64,000 nucleotides of DNA, from NCBI RefSeq assembly GCF_011813015.1, contig NZ_QHLQ01000001.1, forward strand, positions 124,001 through 188,000, given 5' to 3'. This document shows, in pieces, positions 48,129-58,063 of this stretch. Position 1 is the first letter of the stretch; every line of letters begins with the position of its first letter. The notes below the pieces were generated by a model that saw nothing but the letters and a program-made list of their open reading frames with translations, was not told the DNA's origin and did not search any database. Origin of the DNA: Parasedimentitalea denitrificans (GTDB lineage Bacteria > Pseudomonadota > Alphaproteobacteria > Rhodobacterales > Rhodobacteraceae). The position numbers and the translations under genes were made by a program.

Positions 48129-48377
48129 CTTTCCTCCTGCGGTACCCATTCGTATTCCGGGCCAAACTAGAACACTGGTTTCCTATCAGCAACAAAACCG
48201 GCCCCGGCAATCACAATAGTCTGTCTCTTGGAATTCAAGAAGATACCCCACGACGACCTCCCAATTCCTATTATTCAGCCGCCAGATCCCGCTCAGGTCA
48301 TTCAAATCACGCCTATCCACTTGCAGTTGCGCGGCCTTGCACTACACCTGTCACACAGCGTGACCAAGGAGAGTGAC

Positions 48378-50930
48378 ATGACCGAAACGGCCCCTCAGAC
48401 GATCTACCTCAAGGACTACACCCCTTTTGGCTTTCAGGTAGACTCGGTCCACCTCACCTTTCACCTGTCCCCCAAGGCAACCCGCGTGGTTAGCCGCATT
48501 GAATTCACTCCGCAGCCTGACGCCAAGGACAAGACATTCTTTCTCCACGGGGAACAGCTGAAATTGATCGCGGCCAAGATCGACGGCCAGCCGGTGTCCC
48601 CTGCTGTCACGCCACAGGGCCTGACCTGCGACGCCCCAACCGAGCCCTTCGTTTGGGAAGCCGAGGTCGAGATCAACCCACAAGGCAACACCGCGCTCGA
48701 AGGTCTGTATATGTCCAACGGCATGTACTGCACCCAGTGCGAGGCCGAAGGTTTCCGCAAGATCACATTCTACCCCGACCGCCCCGACGTGATGAGCACC
48801 TTTACCGTGCGCATCGAAGGCGATGAAAAGGTTCTGCTGTCCAACGGCAACCCCACCGGGTCGGGTGAAGGCTGGGCAGAATGGCACGATCCATGGCCCA
48901 AACCCGCCTACCTGTTTGCGCTGGTGGCTGGTGATCTGATCAATCACCCCGACCGCTTCACCACCAAGTCCGGCAAAGACGTAGAACTGAACATCTGGGT
49001 CCGCCCGGGGGATGAGGACAAATGCGCCTTTGGCATGGAGGCCCTGATCAAGTCGATGAAATGGGACGAGGATGTTTACGGTCTGGAATATGACCTCGAT
49101 ATCTTCAATATCGTCGCCGTTGACGACTTTAATATGGGGGCAATGGAGAACAAGGGATTGAACATTTTCAACTCTTCTTGCGTCCTCGCCAGCCCAGAAA
49201 CCTCCACAGATGCAAATTTCGAACGTATCGAGGCGATTATCGCCCACGAGTACTTTCACAACTGGACAGGCAACCGCATCACCTGCCGTGACTGGTTCCA
49301 ACTGTGCCTAAAGGAAGGTCTGACTGTCTATCGCGACAGTCAGTTCACCTCCGACATGCGTTCTGCGTCGGTCAAACGGATCTCGGACGTGATCGACCTG
49401 CGCGGTCGCCAGTTCGCCGAAGATAACGGCCCTCTGGCGCATCAGGTCAGACCTGAAAGTTTTCAGGAAATCAATAACTTCTACACCGCAACTATATACG
49501 AAAAAGGCGCCGAGGTGATCGGCATGCTAAAACGTCTGGTTGGCGATGACGCCTACGCCAAGGCAGTAGCCCTGTACTTTGAACGCCACGACGGTCAGGC
49601 CTGCACCATCGAAGACTGGTTGCAGGTGTTCGAAGACAGCACCGGCCGCGACCTCAGCCAGTTCAGCAAGTGGTACAGCCAGGCCGGCACGCCACGTATC
49701 AAGGTCACTGACGATTACGCCGACGGCACCTACACGCTAACGCTAGAGCAATCGACGCCCCCTACTCCGGGCCAACCAGACAAAGACCCACGGGTGATCC
49801 CGGTAGCCGTCGGCCTACTGGGTCAGAATGGAGATGAGGTCCGTGAAACGGAAGTACTGGAACTGACCGAGGCCAAGCAGAGTTTCACATTTGAAGGTCT
49901 GTCCGCCAAGCCGATCCCTTCGGTCCTGCGCGAGTTCTCGGCTCCGGTCATTCTGGAACGTGAAACCACCAACGCTGAGCGCGCCTTCTTGCTGGCGCAC
50001 GACAGCGACTCGTTCAACCGATGGGAAGCAGGCAATACACTGGCCAAAGAATCCCGGATCGCCATGGTACTGGACGGCGCAGCCCCTGATGCCGACTATC
50101 TGGATGCGCTGATCAAACTGGTCCGTGATGACAGCCTTGACCCAGCGTTCCGCTCGCTTGTCCTGTCGCCGCCCAGCCAATCGGATCTGGCCCAAACCCT
50201 GTTCGAACGCGGTCACACACCCGACCCCCAGGCAATCTATGACGCGGCTGAAACCTTCGCCCAGACGCTCGCCGAGGCCATGACCGACAGCCTGCCCCGC
50301 CTATACGCTGACACCACCGTGCAGGGAGACTACAGCCCTGACGCAGCCAGCGCCGGCAAACGCGATCTCAACACCCGCATCCTGTCGCTGCTGACCCGTC
50401 TGGATGGTGGCGACCAAGCCGCCCGCCAGTATGCTGATGCCGACAACATGACAGTGCAAAACGCAGCCCTGGCCAGCCTGTTGAAGGCTGAAAAAGGCGC
50501 CGAGCAGTCGCAGACCTTTTTCGATCAGTGGCAGGGAGACCGACTGGTGATGGATAAATGGTTCGGCCTGCAAGTCGCTTGTGCCGCCCCAGCCAAGGCC
50601 GCCGGCCTGGCCGAGGATCTGACCAAACACGCGCTGTTCGACATGAAGAACCCCAACCGCTTCCGCGCGGTGATGGGTGCCTTGGCGATGAACCAGGCCG
50701 GGTTTCACTATGCTGGCGGTGCCGGTTACAAGCTGTTGACCGACAACCTGATCGCGCTGGATGCGCTAAACCCGCAGACCACCGCCCGGATGTGCGCTGC
50801 CTACCAGACCTGGAAACGCTACGATGACACCCGTCAGGGCCTAATCCGCACCCAGCTAGAACGCATCGCAGGCACTGAAAACCTAAGCCGCGACACAAGT
50901 GAGATGGTCACGCGTATTCTGAACGGATAA
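48378..50930 (+). CDS. pepN: aminopeptidase N
   Basis: The 850-residue M1 zinc aminopeptidase has the exopeptidase motif GAMEN (254-258) and the zinc site HEYFH(290-294)-x18-Glu313 in LKEGLTVYRD. It removes N-terminal residues from peptides in the cytoplasm and would finish breakdown of imported peptides. The C-terminal helical domain is complete. The ATG at 48378 has AAGGAGAG upstream. An open reading from 48228 would add 50 Pro/His-rich residues with no ribosome site. It is divergent from glcB across about 250 bases. Confidence 0.95.
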   Translation: MTETAPQTIYLKDYTPFGFQVDSVHLTFHLSPKATRVVSRIEFTPQPDAKDKTFFLHGEQLKLIAAKIDGQPVSPAVTPQGLTCDAPTEPFVWEAEVEINPQGNTALEGLYMSNGMYCTQCEAEGFRKITFYPDRPDVMSTFTVRIEGDEKVLLSNGNPTGSGEGWAEWHDPWPKPAYLFALVAGDLINHPDRFTTKSGKDVELNIWVRPGDEDKCAFGMEALIKSMKWDEDVYGLEYDLDIFNIVAVDDFNMGAMENKGLNIFNSSCVLASPETSTDANFERIEAIIAHEYFHNWTGNRITCRDWFQLCLKEGLTVYRDSQFTSDMRSASVKRISDVIDLRGRQFAEDNGPLAHQVRPESFQEINNFYTATIYEKGAEVIGMLKRLVGDDAYAKAVALYFERHDGQACTIEDWLQVFEDSTGRDLSQFSKWYSQAGTPRIKVTDDYADGTYTLTLEQSTPPTPGQPDKDPRVIPVAVGLLGQNGDEVRETEVLELTEAKQSFTFEGLSAKPIPSVLREFSAPVILERETTNAERAFLLAHDSDSFNRWEAGNTLAKESRIAMVLDGAAPDADYLDALIKLVRDDSLDPAFRSLVLSPPSQSDLAQTLFERGHTPDPQAIYDAAETFAQTLAEAMTDSLPRLYADTTVQGDYSPDAASAGKRDLNTRILSLLTRLDGGDQAARQYADADNMTVQNAALASLLKAEKGAEQSQTFFDQWQGDRLVMDKWFGLQVACAAPAKAAGLAEDLTKHALFDMKNPNRFRAVMGALAMNQAGFHYAGGAGYKLLTDNLIALDALNPQTTARMCAAYQTWKRYDDTRQGLIRTQLERIAGTENLSRDTSEMVTRILNG

Positions 50931-51013
50931 TAACGATGGGCGGTTGAATAGCCGTCCATTCACTGGTCAATAAGAACGGGTATTTCATAGCCTCTTTCAA
51001 CGGAGTTTCCTTA

Positions 51014-51544
51014 ATGCCCCTTCTTATTGCCATCATCGCGATCGCTGCTGCGGTGTATTTCTTTTTGAACCGCGCCCGAAACGCGGCCTTGATGGCCGGT
51101 GACCTTGTGGATGTCGCCAAGGATGTGCAACTTGCTGCCCGGCGTTTTGGCTTTCGCCGCCAGGACAACATGCACCCCGTTGAAACTGTCCAAGACCTGA
51201 ACCTCGCCACCGCTGCGCTAGCCGTTGCCTTTCAGGAGCTCGACGGCATGCCAACGCGGGAACAGCGCAGTAAACTGGCCGAGCAACTGCAAGCACAGCT
51301 ACAAATGGACAGCAAGGCCGCAAAAGAGGCTGTGATCCTCGGCGGCTGGCTTGTGTCCCAATGTGGCGGAACCGACGCCGCCGTTTCCCGACTATCCCGC
51401 AAGGTCTACAAACTTGGTGGCCCAGAGGCCCTGCCGCCCCTGTTGGAGATCATCAAAGGCAGCCTGCCCAATAGTGGCCTAAGCCAGCACCAACAGGATG
51501 CAATTGAACGGTTCCGCATTTCCTTTCGGTTACCTAAGTCCTGA
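51014..51544 (+). CDS. membrane-anchored helical protein, unrecognised
   Basis: The 176-residue protein has one N-terminal membrane helix, MPLLIAIIAIAAAVYFFLNR. A soluble helical region (about 60-170; TREQRSKLAEQLQAQLQM, AVILGGWLVSQCGG) looks loosely like a TerB/DjlA-type helical domain. With a short N-terminus and Arg after the helix, the soluble part should be cytoplasmic. I do not recognise a named family. It follows pepN and is probably co-transcribed with the next gene, 52 bases downstream. Confidence 0.7.
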   Translation: MPLLIAIIAIAAAVYFFLNRARNAALMAGDLVDVAKDVQLAARRFGFRRQDNMHPVETVQDLNLATAALAVAFQELDGMPTREQRSKLAEQLQAQLQMDSKAAKEAVILGGWLVSQCGGTDAAVSRLSRKVYKLGGPEALPPLLEIIKGSLPNSGLSQHQQDAIERFRISFRLPKS

Positions 51545-51596
51545 ACCAGATGCCCCGAACACAGTGTCAAAGCAGCGTAGGAGCCAGAGGTTGCCA

Positions 51597-52028
51597 GTGA
51601 CTGAAACCTATCAGTTTTCCCGAAGCTCCCGCACGCCACAGATGGTTGTGACATTGGGCATGCTCTATACTGTGTTGATTTTACTGTTTTTCTCGCTGGA
51701 CGCTGCTTGGTGGATCGTCAGCATATTAGCCCTTCCAACAATACCTGCTGTCTGGGACTGTTGGCGCAACACCCATTCCGGCCTGACGCTAAACTCAGAT
51801 CAGATCGAGTGGTACAGCGGACGACGCACAGACAACCTACCGTTGGAACAGATCGACCGCGCAAGTTTTAACACCCGATTTGATTTCTCTGTGCGGATCA
51901 CTCTTATCTTGAAAAATGGTCGCAAACTCTACCTGCCGTCTCAGGTAATCCCCCCGCGCCGCCAGCTTGAACCAGAACTGCAAGAGCGCGGCATCCCAAC
52001 TAAGCGGTACCATTTTCGGTTTTTCTGA
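51597..52028 (+). CDS. two-helix membrane protein, unrecognised
   Basis: The 143-residue protein is read from GTG 51597, preceded by AGAGG. It has two membrane segments (about 16-50; VVTLGMLYTVLILLFFSL and WWIVSILALPTIPAVW). A C-terminal beta-rich domain, TLNSDQIEWYSGRRTDNLPLEQ and RITLILKNGRKLYLPSQV, reminds one of bacterial PH-like domains. A longer frame from ATG 51498 would overlap the previous gene by 47 bases. Its function is unknown. Confidence 0.68.
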   Translation: MTETYQFSRSSRTPQMVVTLGMLYTVLILLFFSLDAAWWIVSILALPTIPAVWDCWRNTHSGLTLNSDQIEWYSGRRTDNLPLEQIDRASFNTRFDFSVRITLILKNGRKLYLPSQVIPPRRQLEPELQERGIPTKRYHFRFF

Positions 52029-52174
52029 CAAAGGCTACCTCAGATTGTTTTTGGCCAAGGTCACGCGAAAACCCCAATTCAATTCCCGAGCACCCCAACC
52101 TTGCCCTTTTTGCGCCCCATTGCCGTTAGATGGTAGTTCAACGAATTCTGCTGCCACCGAACCGGATACCGCTG

Positions 52175-53467
52175 ATGCTCAACCTACCGCGACAGGCGCA
52201 CGATGCCATTTCTCGTATGATCCATCCATTGGTGGGGCGTTTTGGCACGGCGAATAAAGACCAGGTGATCGCCCGGGCTGTGCCAGTCGAAACCAAATTT
52301 CAGCAAGTAAGACCCGAAGACAGTCTGTCAATTTCGGTTATGGATCAGGGCGTCGACGACATTGCCAGTCGCGACACTCAGGCACGTGGGCAATACCTGG
52401 CAAGACAGGACCTGTGGGAAGAACTCTCAGCTGAGATCAAGGCCGCAGAAATCGCCCGAGACAAAACACCGGGCGGAATGCCAATCGCAGATCTGCTCGC
52501 CTTCGGGGCCCGCACCGATGTGGTCAATGCAGTCGAACATGCTCTTGCCGAGGGTCACAAGCCAGACTCGCGCGCATTGATCGACGGGATCATGGCGCTC
52601 GAAGCGGTTCGCATGCCCTTCCGCGACGACCCATATCTGGCCGCGGTCGTCGCCTTAGCCCATATCGACATAGGCTGGGCCTGGCGCGGAACCGGATGGG
52701 AAAACACCCTCCCTGCGGCCAACCGCCAACGTTGGTCCGCCCATTTTGATCGCGCAGCGGCACTGCTAGCCCCATTCGACAACATGCAGTTGAACAGCCC
52801 CATTTTTGCGGCAACCTGCTGCGCCGTGTTACAGGGCAACACCACCGACACGACACAGGTCGCCAATGGATATGAACGCCTGATTGATCTGGACCCAACC
52901 GACAACCGCCACCTGCGGGCTCTTGGTAATCACATGCTGCCACGGTGGTCCGGGTCCTATCCCGCACTAGAGCTTGAGGCCCGCCGCACCGCAGCCCGCA
53001 CAGAGCACATTTGGGGCGCTGGCGGCTACACTTGGGTTTACTTTGACGCTATCGTAAATGACGAACTCGCCTGCGCGCAGGTTGACGTCGATTTCTTTCT
53101 CGACGGGCTGCGCGACATTGTGAAAACCCGTCCGACACAGGAAATGATCAACCTGCTGGCCGCCTATTGTTCGGTGGCGCTCAGTAATGGTCTGGGCCTT
53201 AACGAACCTTCTGATTTGCCCAGATTGAAAATTGCCGAGTCCGCTGAATGGCTGATCCGCGACCACCTGTACGAGCTACACCCTCTGATCTGGGCACATG
53301 CCGCTGACGGGTTTGACAACAATACCAGGATCACCTCACCCAGCCGGTTTGCTGCCCGCGGCCGTGCCGACGCAATGCAGATCATCGCCGATCTGTTCCG
53401 CGATGAGATCGACCAAGGCCACAAGGTAACACTCACCAACGAGGGCCCTCAGTTCAGCCTTGCCTAG
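52175..53467 (+). CDS. conserved hypothetical protein
   Basis: This 430-residue soluble, mostly helical protein has no signal peptide and no motif that I recognise. Segments such as YLARQDLWEELSAEIKAAE, HIDIGWAWRGTGWENTLP and ARTEHIWGAGGYTWVYFDA are Trp-rich and look like a specific conserved fold, possibly helical repeats. The start is uncertain: ATG 52175 is chosen, and an ATG 15 codons earlier (52130) is also open, neither with a strong ribosome site. Codon use matches its neighbours. Confidence 0.72.
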   Translation: MLNLPRQAHDAISRMIHPLVGRFGTANKDQVIARAVPVETKFQQVRPEDSLSISVMDQGVDDIASRDTQARGQYLARQDLWEELSAEIKAAEIARDKTPGGMPIADLLAFGARTDVVNAVEHALAEGHKPDSRALIDGIMALEAVRMPFRDDPYLAAVVALAHIDIGWAWRGTGWENTLPAANRQRWSAHFDRAAALLAPFDNMQLNSPIFAATCCAVLQGNTTDTTQVANGYERLIDLDPTDNRHLRALGNHMLPRWSGSYPALELEARRTAARTEHIWGAGGYTWVYFDAIVNDELACAQVDVDFFLDGLRDIVKTRPTQEMINLLAAYCSVALSNGLGLNEPSDLPRLKIAESAEWLIRDHLYELHPLIWAHAADGFDNNTRITSPSRFAARGRADAMQIIADLFRDEIDQGHKVTLTNEGPQFSLA

Positions 53468-53702
53468 GTGTTTGATAGCCTTGTGTTAATTCACAAGATC
53501 TGCCCTCCGCAGCTTTGGTTGGGATTTGAGTATTTTAGCGACATGAACCGCAGCTTTGACCCGGTATTGCGCAGGCAGCGCGCGCCCTTGTAACGCCAAA
53601 TTTTGGATTGCCCCTCATAGTGCAGCCTGATCGCGATCATCGTCGGGCCTGACACCCCCGACACAGGAACAGGGCCTGCGTTGTACCGGAGGTGCTACCG
53701 AA
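53468..53702. other. non-coding stretch before a short ORF
   Basis: These 235 bases between the hypothetical gene and a 29-codon ORF hold only very short frames (16 codons from 53544). I see several short inverted repeats but no tRNA, terminator or convincing promoter hexamer pair. Part of it could be the leader or promoter of the short ORF or of a small RNA. Confidence 0.4.
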
Positions 53703-53792
53703 ATGCATTTACGCTCGAGGGATAAAGTCCTCGTCCGATCCCGTTTTGGCGACGTCGCCGCTAGTATACGAAGACGGCAAGAACCGATCTAA
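53703..53792 (+). CDS. possible 29-residue basic small protein
   Basis: The frame MHLRSRDKVLVRSRFGDVAA-SIRRRQEPI starts with ATG 53703, has GGAGG ten bases before it and ends in TAA at 53792. It has eight Arg/Lys beyond neutral residues and no hydrophobic helix. It lies alone in a 398-base gap and ends just before the tex terminator on the opposite strand. The ribosome site is the main support; the frame is too short for composition to decide. It might instead be part of a structured RNA (CGAGG/CCTCG hairpin inside). Confidence 0.35.
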   Translation: MHLRSRDKVLVRSRFGDVAASIRRRQEPI

Positions 53793-53830
53793 ACAATAGA
53801 ATAACCGACAGGATAAGTACCCTGCCGGCT
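53793..53830 (-). terminator. terminator of tex
   Basis: On the minus strand the stem CCGGCAGG-GTACTTAT-CCTGTCGG (53821-53828 with 53805-53812; one G-T pair) is followed by TTATTCTATTGTTT. It begins about 38 bases after the tex stop. Confidence 0.78.
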
Positions 53831-53865
53831 CCTTTTTCGTGCCACACGGCGACCTCAGCAGAGGT

Positions 53866-56223
53866 CTACTTTTTCTTCATCGCATCCATTAGCGCCGCGC
53901 CCAGCGCGCCACCCGCAGCACCGCTGCTTTGTTTGCCTTTAGGGCTCGATGACATTTTCTGCTTGCCGCGGCCGCCTTGATGGCTCCGGTTAGGCTTACC
54001 TCCGGACCGTTCCTTGGCCCCGCCCCCACGCGCGTTGCGGTCTTCTTTCGCCGAGGCGCCACCATCCTTGCGCATGGTCAGACCAATGCGTTTGCGTGGT
54101 ACATCGATCTCGGTGACCGTCACCTTGACCACAGCACCCGTTTTCACAACTTCGTGCGGGTCTTTGACAAATTTGTCTGCCAACTGGCTGACATGCACCA
54201 AACCGTCCTGATGCACGCCGATATCGACAAAGGCCCCAAAGGCCGCGACATTGGTCACCGTGCCTTCCAGAACCATCCCCGGTTTCAGATCTTTGATATC
54301 CTCAACGCCATCCGCAAACGACGCTGTAACAAAACTAGGGCGCGGGTCACGGCCCGGTTTTTCCAGCTCGCTCAGAATATCGCGCGCGGTGGGCAGCCCC
54401 ACATCACCGCCAACAAAGTCCTCGGCTCGCAGACCTTTCAGCGCCGTATCGTCGCCCATGATCTGCCGAATATCCCGACCACAGGCGGCAACGATTTCAC
54501 GGGCGACCTTATAGCTTTCAGGGTGCACGGACGAGGCATCCAACGGTTCCTTGCCGTCACGGATCCGCAGGAACCCAGCACATTGCTCAAACGCTTTCGG
54601 CCCTAGACGCGCCACTTTCAACAACTCCCTGCGCGAGACAAAGGCGCCGTTCACGTCTCGATGCGCTACAATTGCTTCGGCCAGTCCCGGTCCAAGACCC
54701 GACACATGCGCTAGCAATGGTGCAGAGGCCATGTTCAGATCAACACCAACGCCGTTCACCACATCCTCGATCACCGCCTCCAGCGATTTGGACAACTGGT
54801 GCTGATCCACATCATGCTGGTACTGACCGACGCCAATCGACTTTGGCTCAATCTTGACCAGTTCCGCCAGCGGGTCCTGCAACCGCCGCGCAATCGACAC
54901 TGCACCACGCAAAGAAACGTCCAGATCCGGGAACTCCCGGGCCGCCAGTTCCGATGCAGAATAGACCGAGGCCCCGGCCTCAGACACTACAACCTTGGTG
55001 GGTTTCTTCACCTTAGGTGGCAGATTTTTGATCACCTCAGCCACCATGCGCTCGGTCTCTCGACTGGCGGTGCCATTGCCGATAGCAACCAGCTCGACCC
55101 CATGTTCCGCGATCAGCTTCAAGATCGACACCTGCGCCCCGCGCAGATCATTTTTGGGCTGAAATGGGTACAGTGTTTCTGTGGCCACCAATTTCCCGGT
55201 TGCATCAACCACTGCCGCCTTAACGCCGGTGCGAATGCCCGGGTCCAACCCAAGTGTCGGCCTCGCACCGGCCGGGGCTGCAAACAGCAAGTCCTTTAGA
55301 TTGCGGGCAAATACCTTGATCGCCTCGTCTTGCGAGCGCGAACGCAGTTCGCTCATCAGCTCCAGCATCATCGACAGGCTCAGCTTCACCCGCCAGGCCC
55401 AACCGGCGATCTTGCGCAGCCAGACATCGCCCGGTCCGTTACCGCCCGCCTGCAATTGCGCGGCGACCATGTTTTCAGCCTTCACAGCTCCCTCTTCAGG
55501 CTCGGGACTGATATCCAGCGTCAGTACGCCCTCGTTCGATCCGCGCAGCATTGCCAGCGCCCGGTGCGATGGCACACCCGCCCAGCGCTCGCGGTGGTCA
55601 AAGTAGTCCGAGAACTTGGCGCCTTTGTCCTGCTGTCCATCAATGACCCGCGCTGTCAGAAGGGCCTCTTTCTGCATGAAACCACGCAGGTTACCGAGTA
55701 GGACCGCATTCTCTGTCAAGCGTTCCACCAGAATGTCCCGCGCCCCGTTCAAGGCATCTTTGACCGTCTCAACCGCTTCTGTCAGATACCCCTCAGCCAA
55801 ACTCTCTGGTGTGGTCATACGATCCGCCAGGATCGCCTCGGCCAGTGCTTCCAACCCGTTTTCGCGCGCGATCATCGCCTTGGTGCGGCGTTTCTTTTTG
55901 TAGGGAAGATAAATGTCTTCCAACTGTGCCTTGGTCTCGGCTCCGGCGATCGAGGTTGCCAGCTCCGCGGTCAGCTTGTCCTGCGATTTGATCGCGTCAA
56001 GGATCGAGACACGTCGCGCCTCAAGCTCGCGTAGGTAGGTCAGTCGCTCATCCAGTGTCCGCAACTGGGTGTCATCCAAACCCCCAGTCGCCTCTTTGCG
56101 GTAACGTGCAATGAAAGGAACCGTAGACCCCTCGTCCAGCAAAGTAACTGCCGAGCTAACCTGTTTTGGCGTGGCGCTGATTTCACGGGCAATGGTTTGG
56201 GCGATGCGGGTGACGGTGTCCAC
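53866..56223 (-). CDS. tex: Tex-family RNA-binding transcription accessory protein
   Basis: The 785-residue Tex protein has an N-terminal helical region starting [20 protein letters not shown], with [15 protein letters not shown] and [21 protein letters not shown] YqgF-like RNase H fold (about 330-460; [16 protein letters not shown]) and helix-hairpin-helix region (500-560) follow. An S1 RNA-binding domain lies at about 640-715 ([20 protein letters not shown]). A basic Gly/Lys-rich tail ends the protein. Tex binds RNA and RNA polymerase-associated complexes. The start is GTG at 56223 with AGGAGG eight bases before it. Confidence 0.95.
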   Translation of the reverse strand: MDTVTRIAQTIAREISATPKQVSSAVTLLDEGSTVPFIARYRKEATGGLDDTQLRTLDERLTYLRELEARRVSILDAIKSQDKLTAELATSIAGAETKAQLEDIYLPYKKKRRTKAMIARENGLEALAEAILADRMTTPESLAEGYLTEAVETVKDALNGARDILVERLTENAVLLGNLRGFMQKEALLTARVIDGQQDKGAKFSDYFDHRERWAGVPSHRALAMLRGSNEGVLTLDISPEPEEGAVKAENMVAAQLQAGGNGPGDVWLRKIAGWAWRVKLSLSMMLELMSELRSRSQDEAIKVFARNLKDLLFAAPAGARPTLGLDPGIRTGVKAAVVDATGKLVATETLYPFQPKNDLRGAQVSILKLIAEHGVELVAIGNGTASRETERMVAEVIKNLPPKVKKPTKVVVSEAGASVYSASELAAREFPDLDVSLRGAVSIARRLQDPLAELVKIEPKSIGVGQYQHDVDQHQLSKSLEAVIEDVVNGVGVDLNMASAPLLAHVSGLGPGLAEAIVAHRDVNGAFVSRRELLKVARLGPKAFEQCAGFLRIRDGKEPLDASSVHPESYKVAREIVAACGRDIRQIMGDDTALKGLRAEDFVGGDVGLPTARDILSELEKPGRDPRPSFVTASFADGVEDIKDLKPGMVLEGTVTNVAAFGAFVDIGVHQDGLVHVSQLADKFVKDPHEVVKTGAVVKVTVTEIDVPRKRIGLTMRKDGGASAKEDRNARGGGAKERSGGKPNRSHQGGRGKQKMSSSPKGKQSSGAAGGALGAALMDAMKKK

Positions 56224-56330
56224 GGCGGCCTCCTGTGGGTCTGTTGGACGCCCTTCTTAGCCTTGCCGAAAGCCATCGCCAAGTGGTCACGATCCCATGG
56301 TGGAAAATTATCGACTGTCTGCAAAACTTG

Positions 56331-56771
56331 TCAGGAAGAATGCTCCAGTCCCGCATTCACGCGGTCGATTTCAGCCTCGTACCAATCAATAGCCGCCTTG
56401 GGGTCTTCCCGAAATGCCTTGGCAAAGGATGCCGGAGCTGCGGTCTTTTCATCGAACTCAGTGGACCAAACCATCATGCCGAGGAATGCAGGCAACAAGG
56501 CCCGCGCTTTGCGCGTCGGAAGATAGAAAACTTTGCTTCGCTTGTTGGGGTCCACATGCCGAGTCAACATGTCATCGCCTTCCAGCCGTGACAGTCTATC
56601 CGCCAGAATATTCGTCGATATCCCCTCTTCCGAGGCGGCAAATTCTCCGTAGTACCGCTTACCATGCAGCAAAATGTCTCGCAGCAGGACAAAGCACCAC
56701 TTGTCGCCAAAAACCCCAGCGGCATAGCGAACCGGGCAGCCGGACCACGTGATTTTATCTGACTTTTTCAT
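56331..56771 (-). CDS. HxlR family transcriptional regulator 1
   Basis: The 146-residue winged-helix regulator has the HxlR hallmark CPVRYAAGVFGDKWCFVLLRDIL near the N-terminus, with Cys12 as the possible sensing cysteine. YYGEFAASEEGISTNILADRLSRLE is the recognition helix region. A C-terminal extension (about 100-146) is longer than in HxlR regulator 2. It is divergent from a VOC-family gene and a membrane gene, with repeated CACTTGCAA motifs between, and probably regulates both and itself. Confidence 0.9.
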   Translation of the reverse strand: MKKSDKITWSGCPVRYAAGVFGDKWCFVLLRDILLHGKRYYGEFAASEEGISTNILADRLSRLEGDDMLTRHVDPNKRSKVFYLPTRKARALLPAFLGMMVWSTEFDEKTAAPASFAKAFREDPKAAIDWYEAEIDRVNAGLEHSS

Positions 56772-56796
56772 AGCCCCAGATTAGCAGAAATATTTT

Positions 56797-56848
56797 CACT
56801 TGCAATTTGAAAGCGCCCAATCAACAATCCACTTGCAAAATAAAAGTG
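56797..56848. promoter_or_regulatory. candidate HxlR operator repeats
   Basis: CACTTGCAA occurs at 56797-56805 and 56830-56838, 33 bases or about three helical turns apart. The second copy ends in an inverted AAGTG, forming CACTT-N9-AAGTG. The pair lies in the 91-base divergent gap between the regulator and the VOC gene, where operator binding would control both. Confidence 0.6.
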
Positions 56849-56862
56849 AATTGGAGAACGAC

Positions 56863-57216
56863 ATGCCCTCACCCTTTGTATGGTTTGATAATATCGGAGC
56901 TAAGCGAGATGAAACGACCGACTTCCTAGACAAGACATTTGGTTGGTCAGCCAACAACATTGGCCCAATGACATTTCTAACGGATGAGGGAGAACTCCCC
57001 TTTGCAGCAACCTGTGATGGCATGGACGATGTCCGCGGTTGGGTGCCCTACGTCGAGGTCGATGAATTGGCACCAGCAGTGGCCAAGGCCGCGTCGAACG
57101 GCGCAACAATTATTGCAGAGAACCTGACTGGCCCGGCAGGAATTGCAACTTTTCTGAAGGATCCGGGTGGCGCACCACTGGCATTGTGGAAACGCGATGA
57201 GGCTGCCCAACAATGA
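56863..57216 (+). CDS. VOC (glyoxalase/bleomycin-resistance) family protein
   Basis: This 117-residue single-domain VOC protein starts MPSPFVWFDNIGAKRDETTD. GWVPYVEVDELAPAVAKAAS and FLKDPGGAPLALWKR show the second beta-alpha-beta-beta-beta module with metal-ligand positions. Members handle glyoxals, dioxygenase substrates or toxins; the role here is unknown. ATG 56863 has GGAGA upstream; a TTG 21 codons earlier lies in the operator region. The stop overlaps the next gene as ATGA. Confidence 0.85.
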   Translation: MPSPFVWFDNIGAKRDETTDFLDKTFGWSANNIGPMTFLTDEGELPFAATCDGMDDVRGWVPYVEVDELAPAVAKAASNGATIIAENLTGPAGIATFLKDPGGAPLALWKRDEAAQQ

Positions 57217-57611
57217 CCAAGCATCTGCTGTCCGTTCTGGCCTTCATGGGTGTTACCTTTGCCGTGCAGGGGTTTTCGCACTATCAGCTCAACAAGGAGC
57301 ACTTTGCGGCAATTGGGTTTCTGCGAGAGTCACCCATTTTGCCACTGGGGTTTTCAGTCATGATTATCGAGGGGCTGATCTTAAGCTTTGCTCTCACTCG
57401 GTTTGCCCCATCACGGCCAAGTCTGCGTAACGCGATGATTGTCTCTTTAGGCTTTGGCCTGTTTCTGGCGTCCTATATTGTCCTGACTGAACCTGCCAAA
57501 TACGAAGTGCCGTCTATTATGGACTGGATCAGGGTTGAGGCTACGGCCAGTACAATCCAATTCGCCGTATTTGGCGTCTTATTGGGATTGATCCACCGAA
57601 AGTTCGCCTAG
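57213..57611 (+). CDS. small four-helix membrane protein
   Basis: The 132-residue protein has about four membrane segments (5-20, 45-62, 75-92, 112-128) and a short loop, YQLNKEHFAAIGFLRESPI. I do not recognise a named family. It overlaps the VOC gene by four bases and is therefore in the same HxlR-controlled unit. Ordinary codon use. Confidence 0.75.
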   Translation: MTKHLLSVLAFMGVTFAVQGFSHYQLNKEHFAAIGFLRESPILPLGFSVMIIEGLILSFALTRFAPSRPSLRNAMIVSLGFGLFLASYIVLTEPAKYEVPSIMDWIRVEATASTIQFAVFGVLLGLIHRKFA

Positions 57612-57693
57612 AAACCAACCGTGATTTCCGATGCGCCGCCTTCATAAGCTGTGCATCGGGCTTCCATGTGTCTGAGCGGCAATTTCAGCAACT

Positions 57694-58020
57694 TCAATCC
57701 GGCAGGTCTGGCGTATGTTCTGCGCCCCAAGCCCTAAGCGCCGACATCATAGGGCCAAGCGCTTGCCCGTTTTCGGTCAGGTGATACTCCCAACGTGGCG
57801 GATTTTGCGAGTATTTCCGACGCTCCAACACGCCGCCCTCTTCCAGCTTACGCAACCGACCTGACAGCGTGTTGGGCGACACTGCCAGTACATCCTGCAA
57901 GTCCTGAAACCTTCGCGACCCTTCCAAAAAGAACTCGCGCAGGATCAGCAACGACCACTGGTCGCCCATCACATTTGATGCCCGTTGGATCGGGCAATTT
58001 CGGCGTTCATCCTGTTCCAT
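57694..58020 (-). CDS. HxlR family transcriptional regulator 2
   Basis: The 108-residue winged-helix regulator shows CPIQRASNVMGDQWSLLILREFF, the HxlR signature with Cys9, and VSPNTLSGRLRKLEEGGVLERRKY as recognition helix and wing. It is more compact than HxlR regulator 1. It is divergent from a seven-helix membrane protein gene, with a clear inverted repeat in the 93-base gap. The two HxlR modules lie back to back within 2.5 kb. Confidence 0.92.
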   Translation of the reverse strand: MEQDERRNCPIQRASNVMGDQWSLLILREFFLEGSRRFQDLQDVLAVSPNTLSGRLRKLEEGGVLERRKYSQNPPRWEYHLTENGQALGPMMSALRAWGAEHTPDLPD

Positions 58021-58063
58021 GTATTTTATTTAGGGTCGTCCCTTGCAAATGTGAAGTCACTCC

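Noticed and set aside
48228..48377. 50-codon N-terminal extension of pepN
   Set aside because: It is Pro/His-rich and without a ribosome site, whereas ATG 48378 has AAGGAGAG and fits the family start.
48351..49301. 316-codon open frame opposite pepN
   Set aside because: The zinc-peptidase gene on the plus strand is unambiguous; the antisense frame has no family features.
53501..53792. 6S RNA or tmRNA in the gap before tex
   Set aside because: I found no tmRNA tag frame or tRNA-like end, and no long closed stem with a central bubble typical of 6S RNA.
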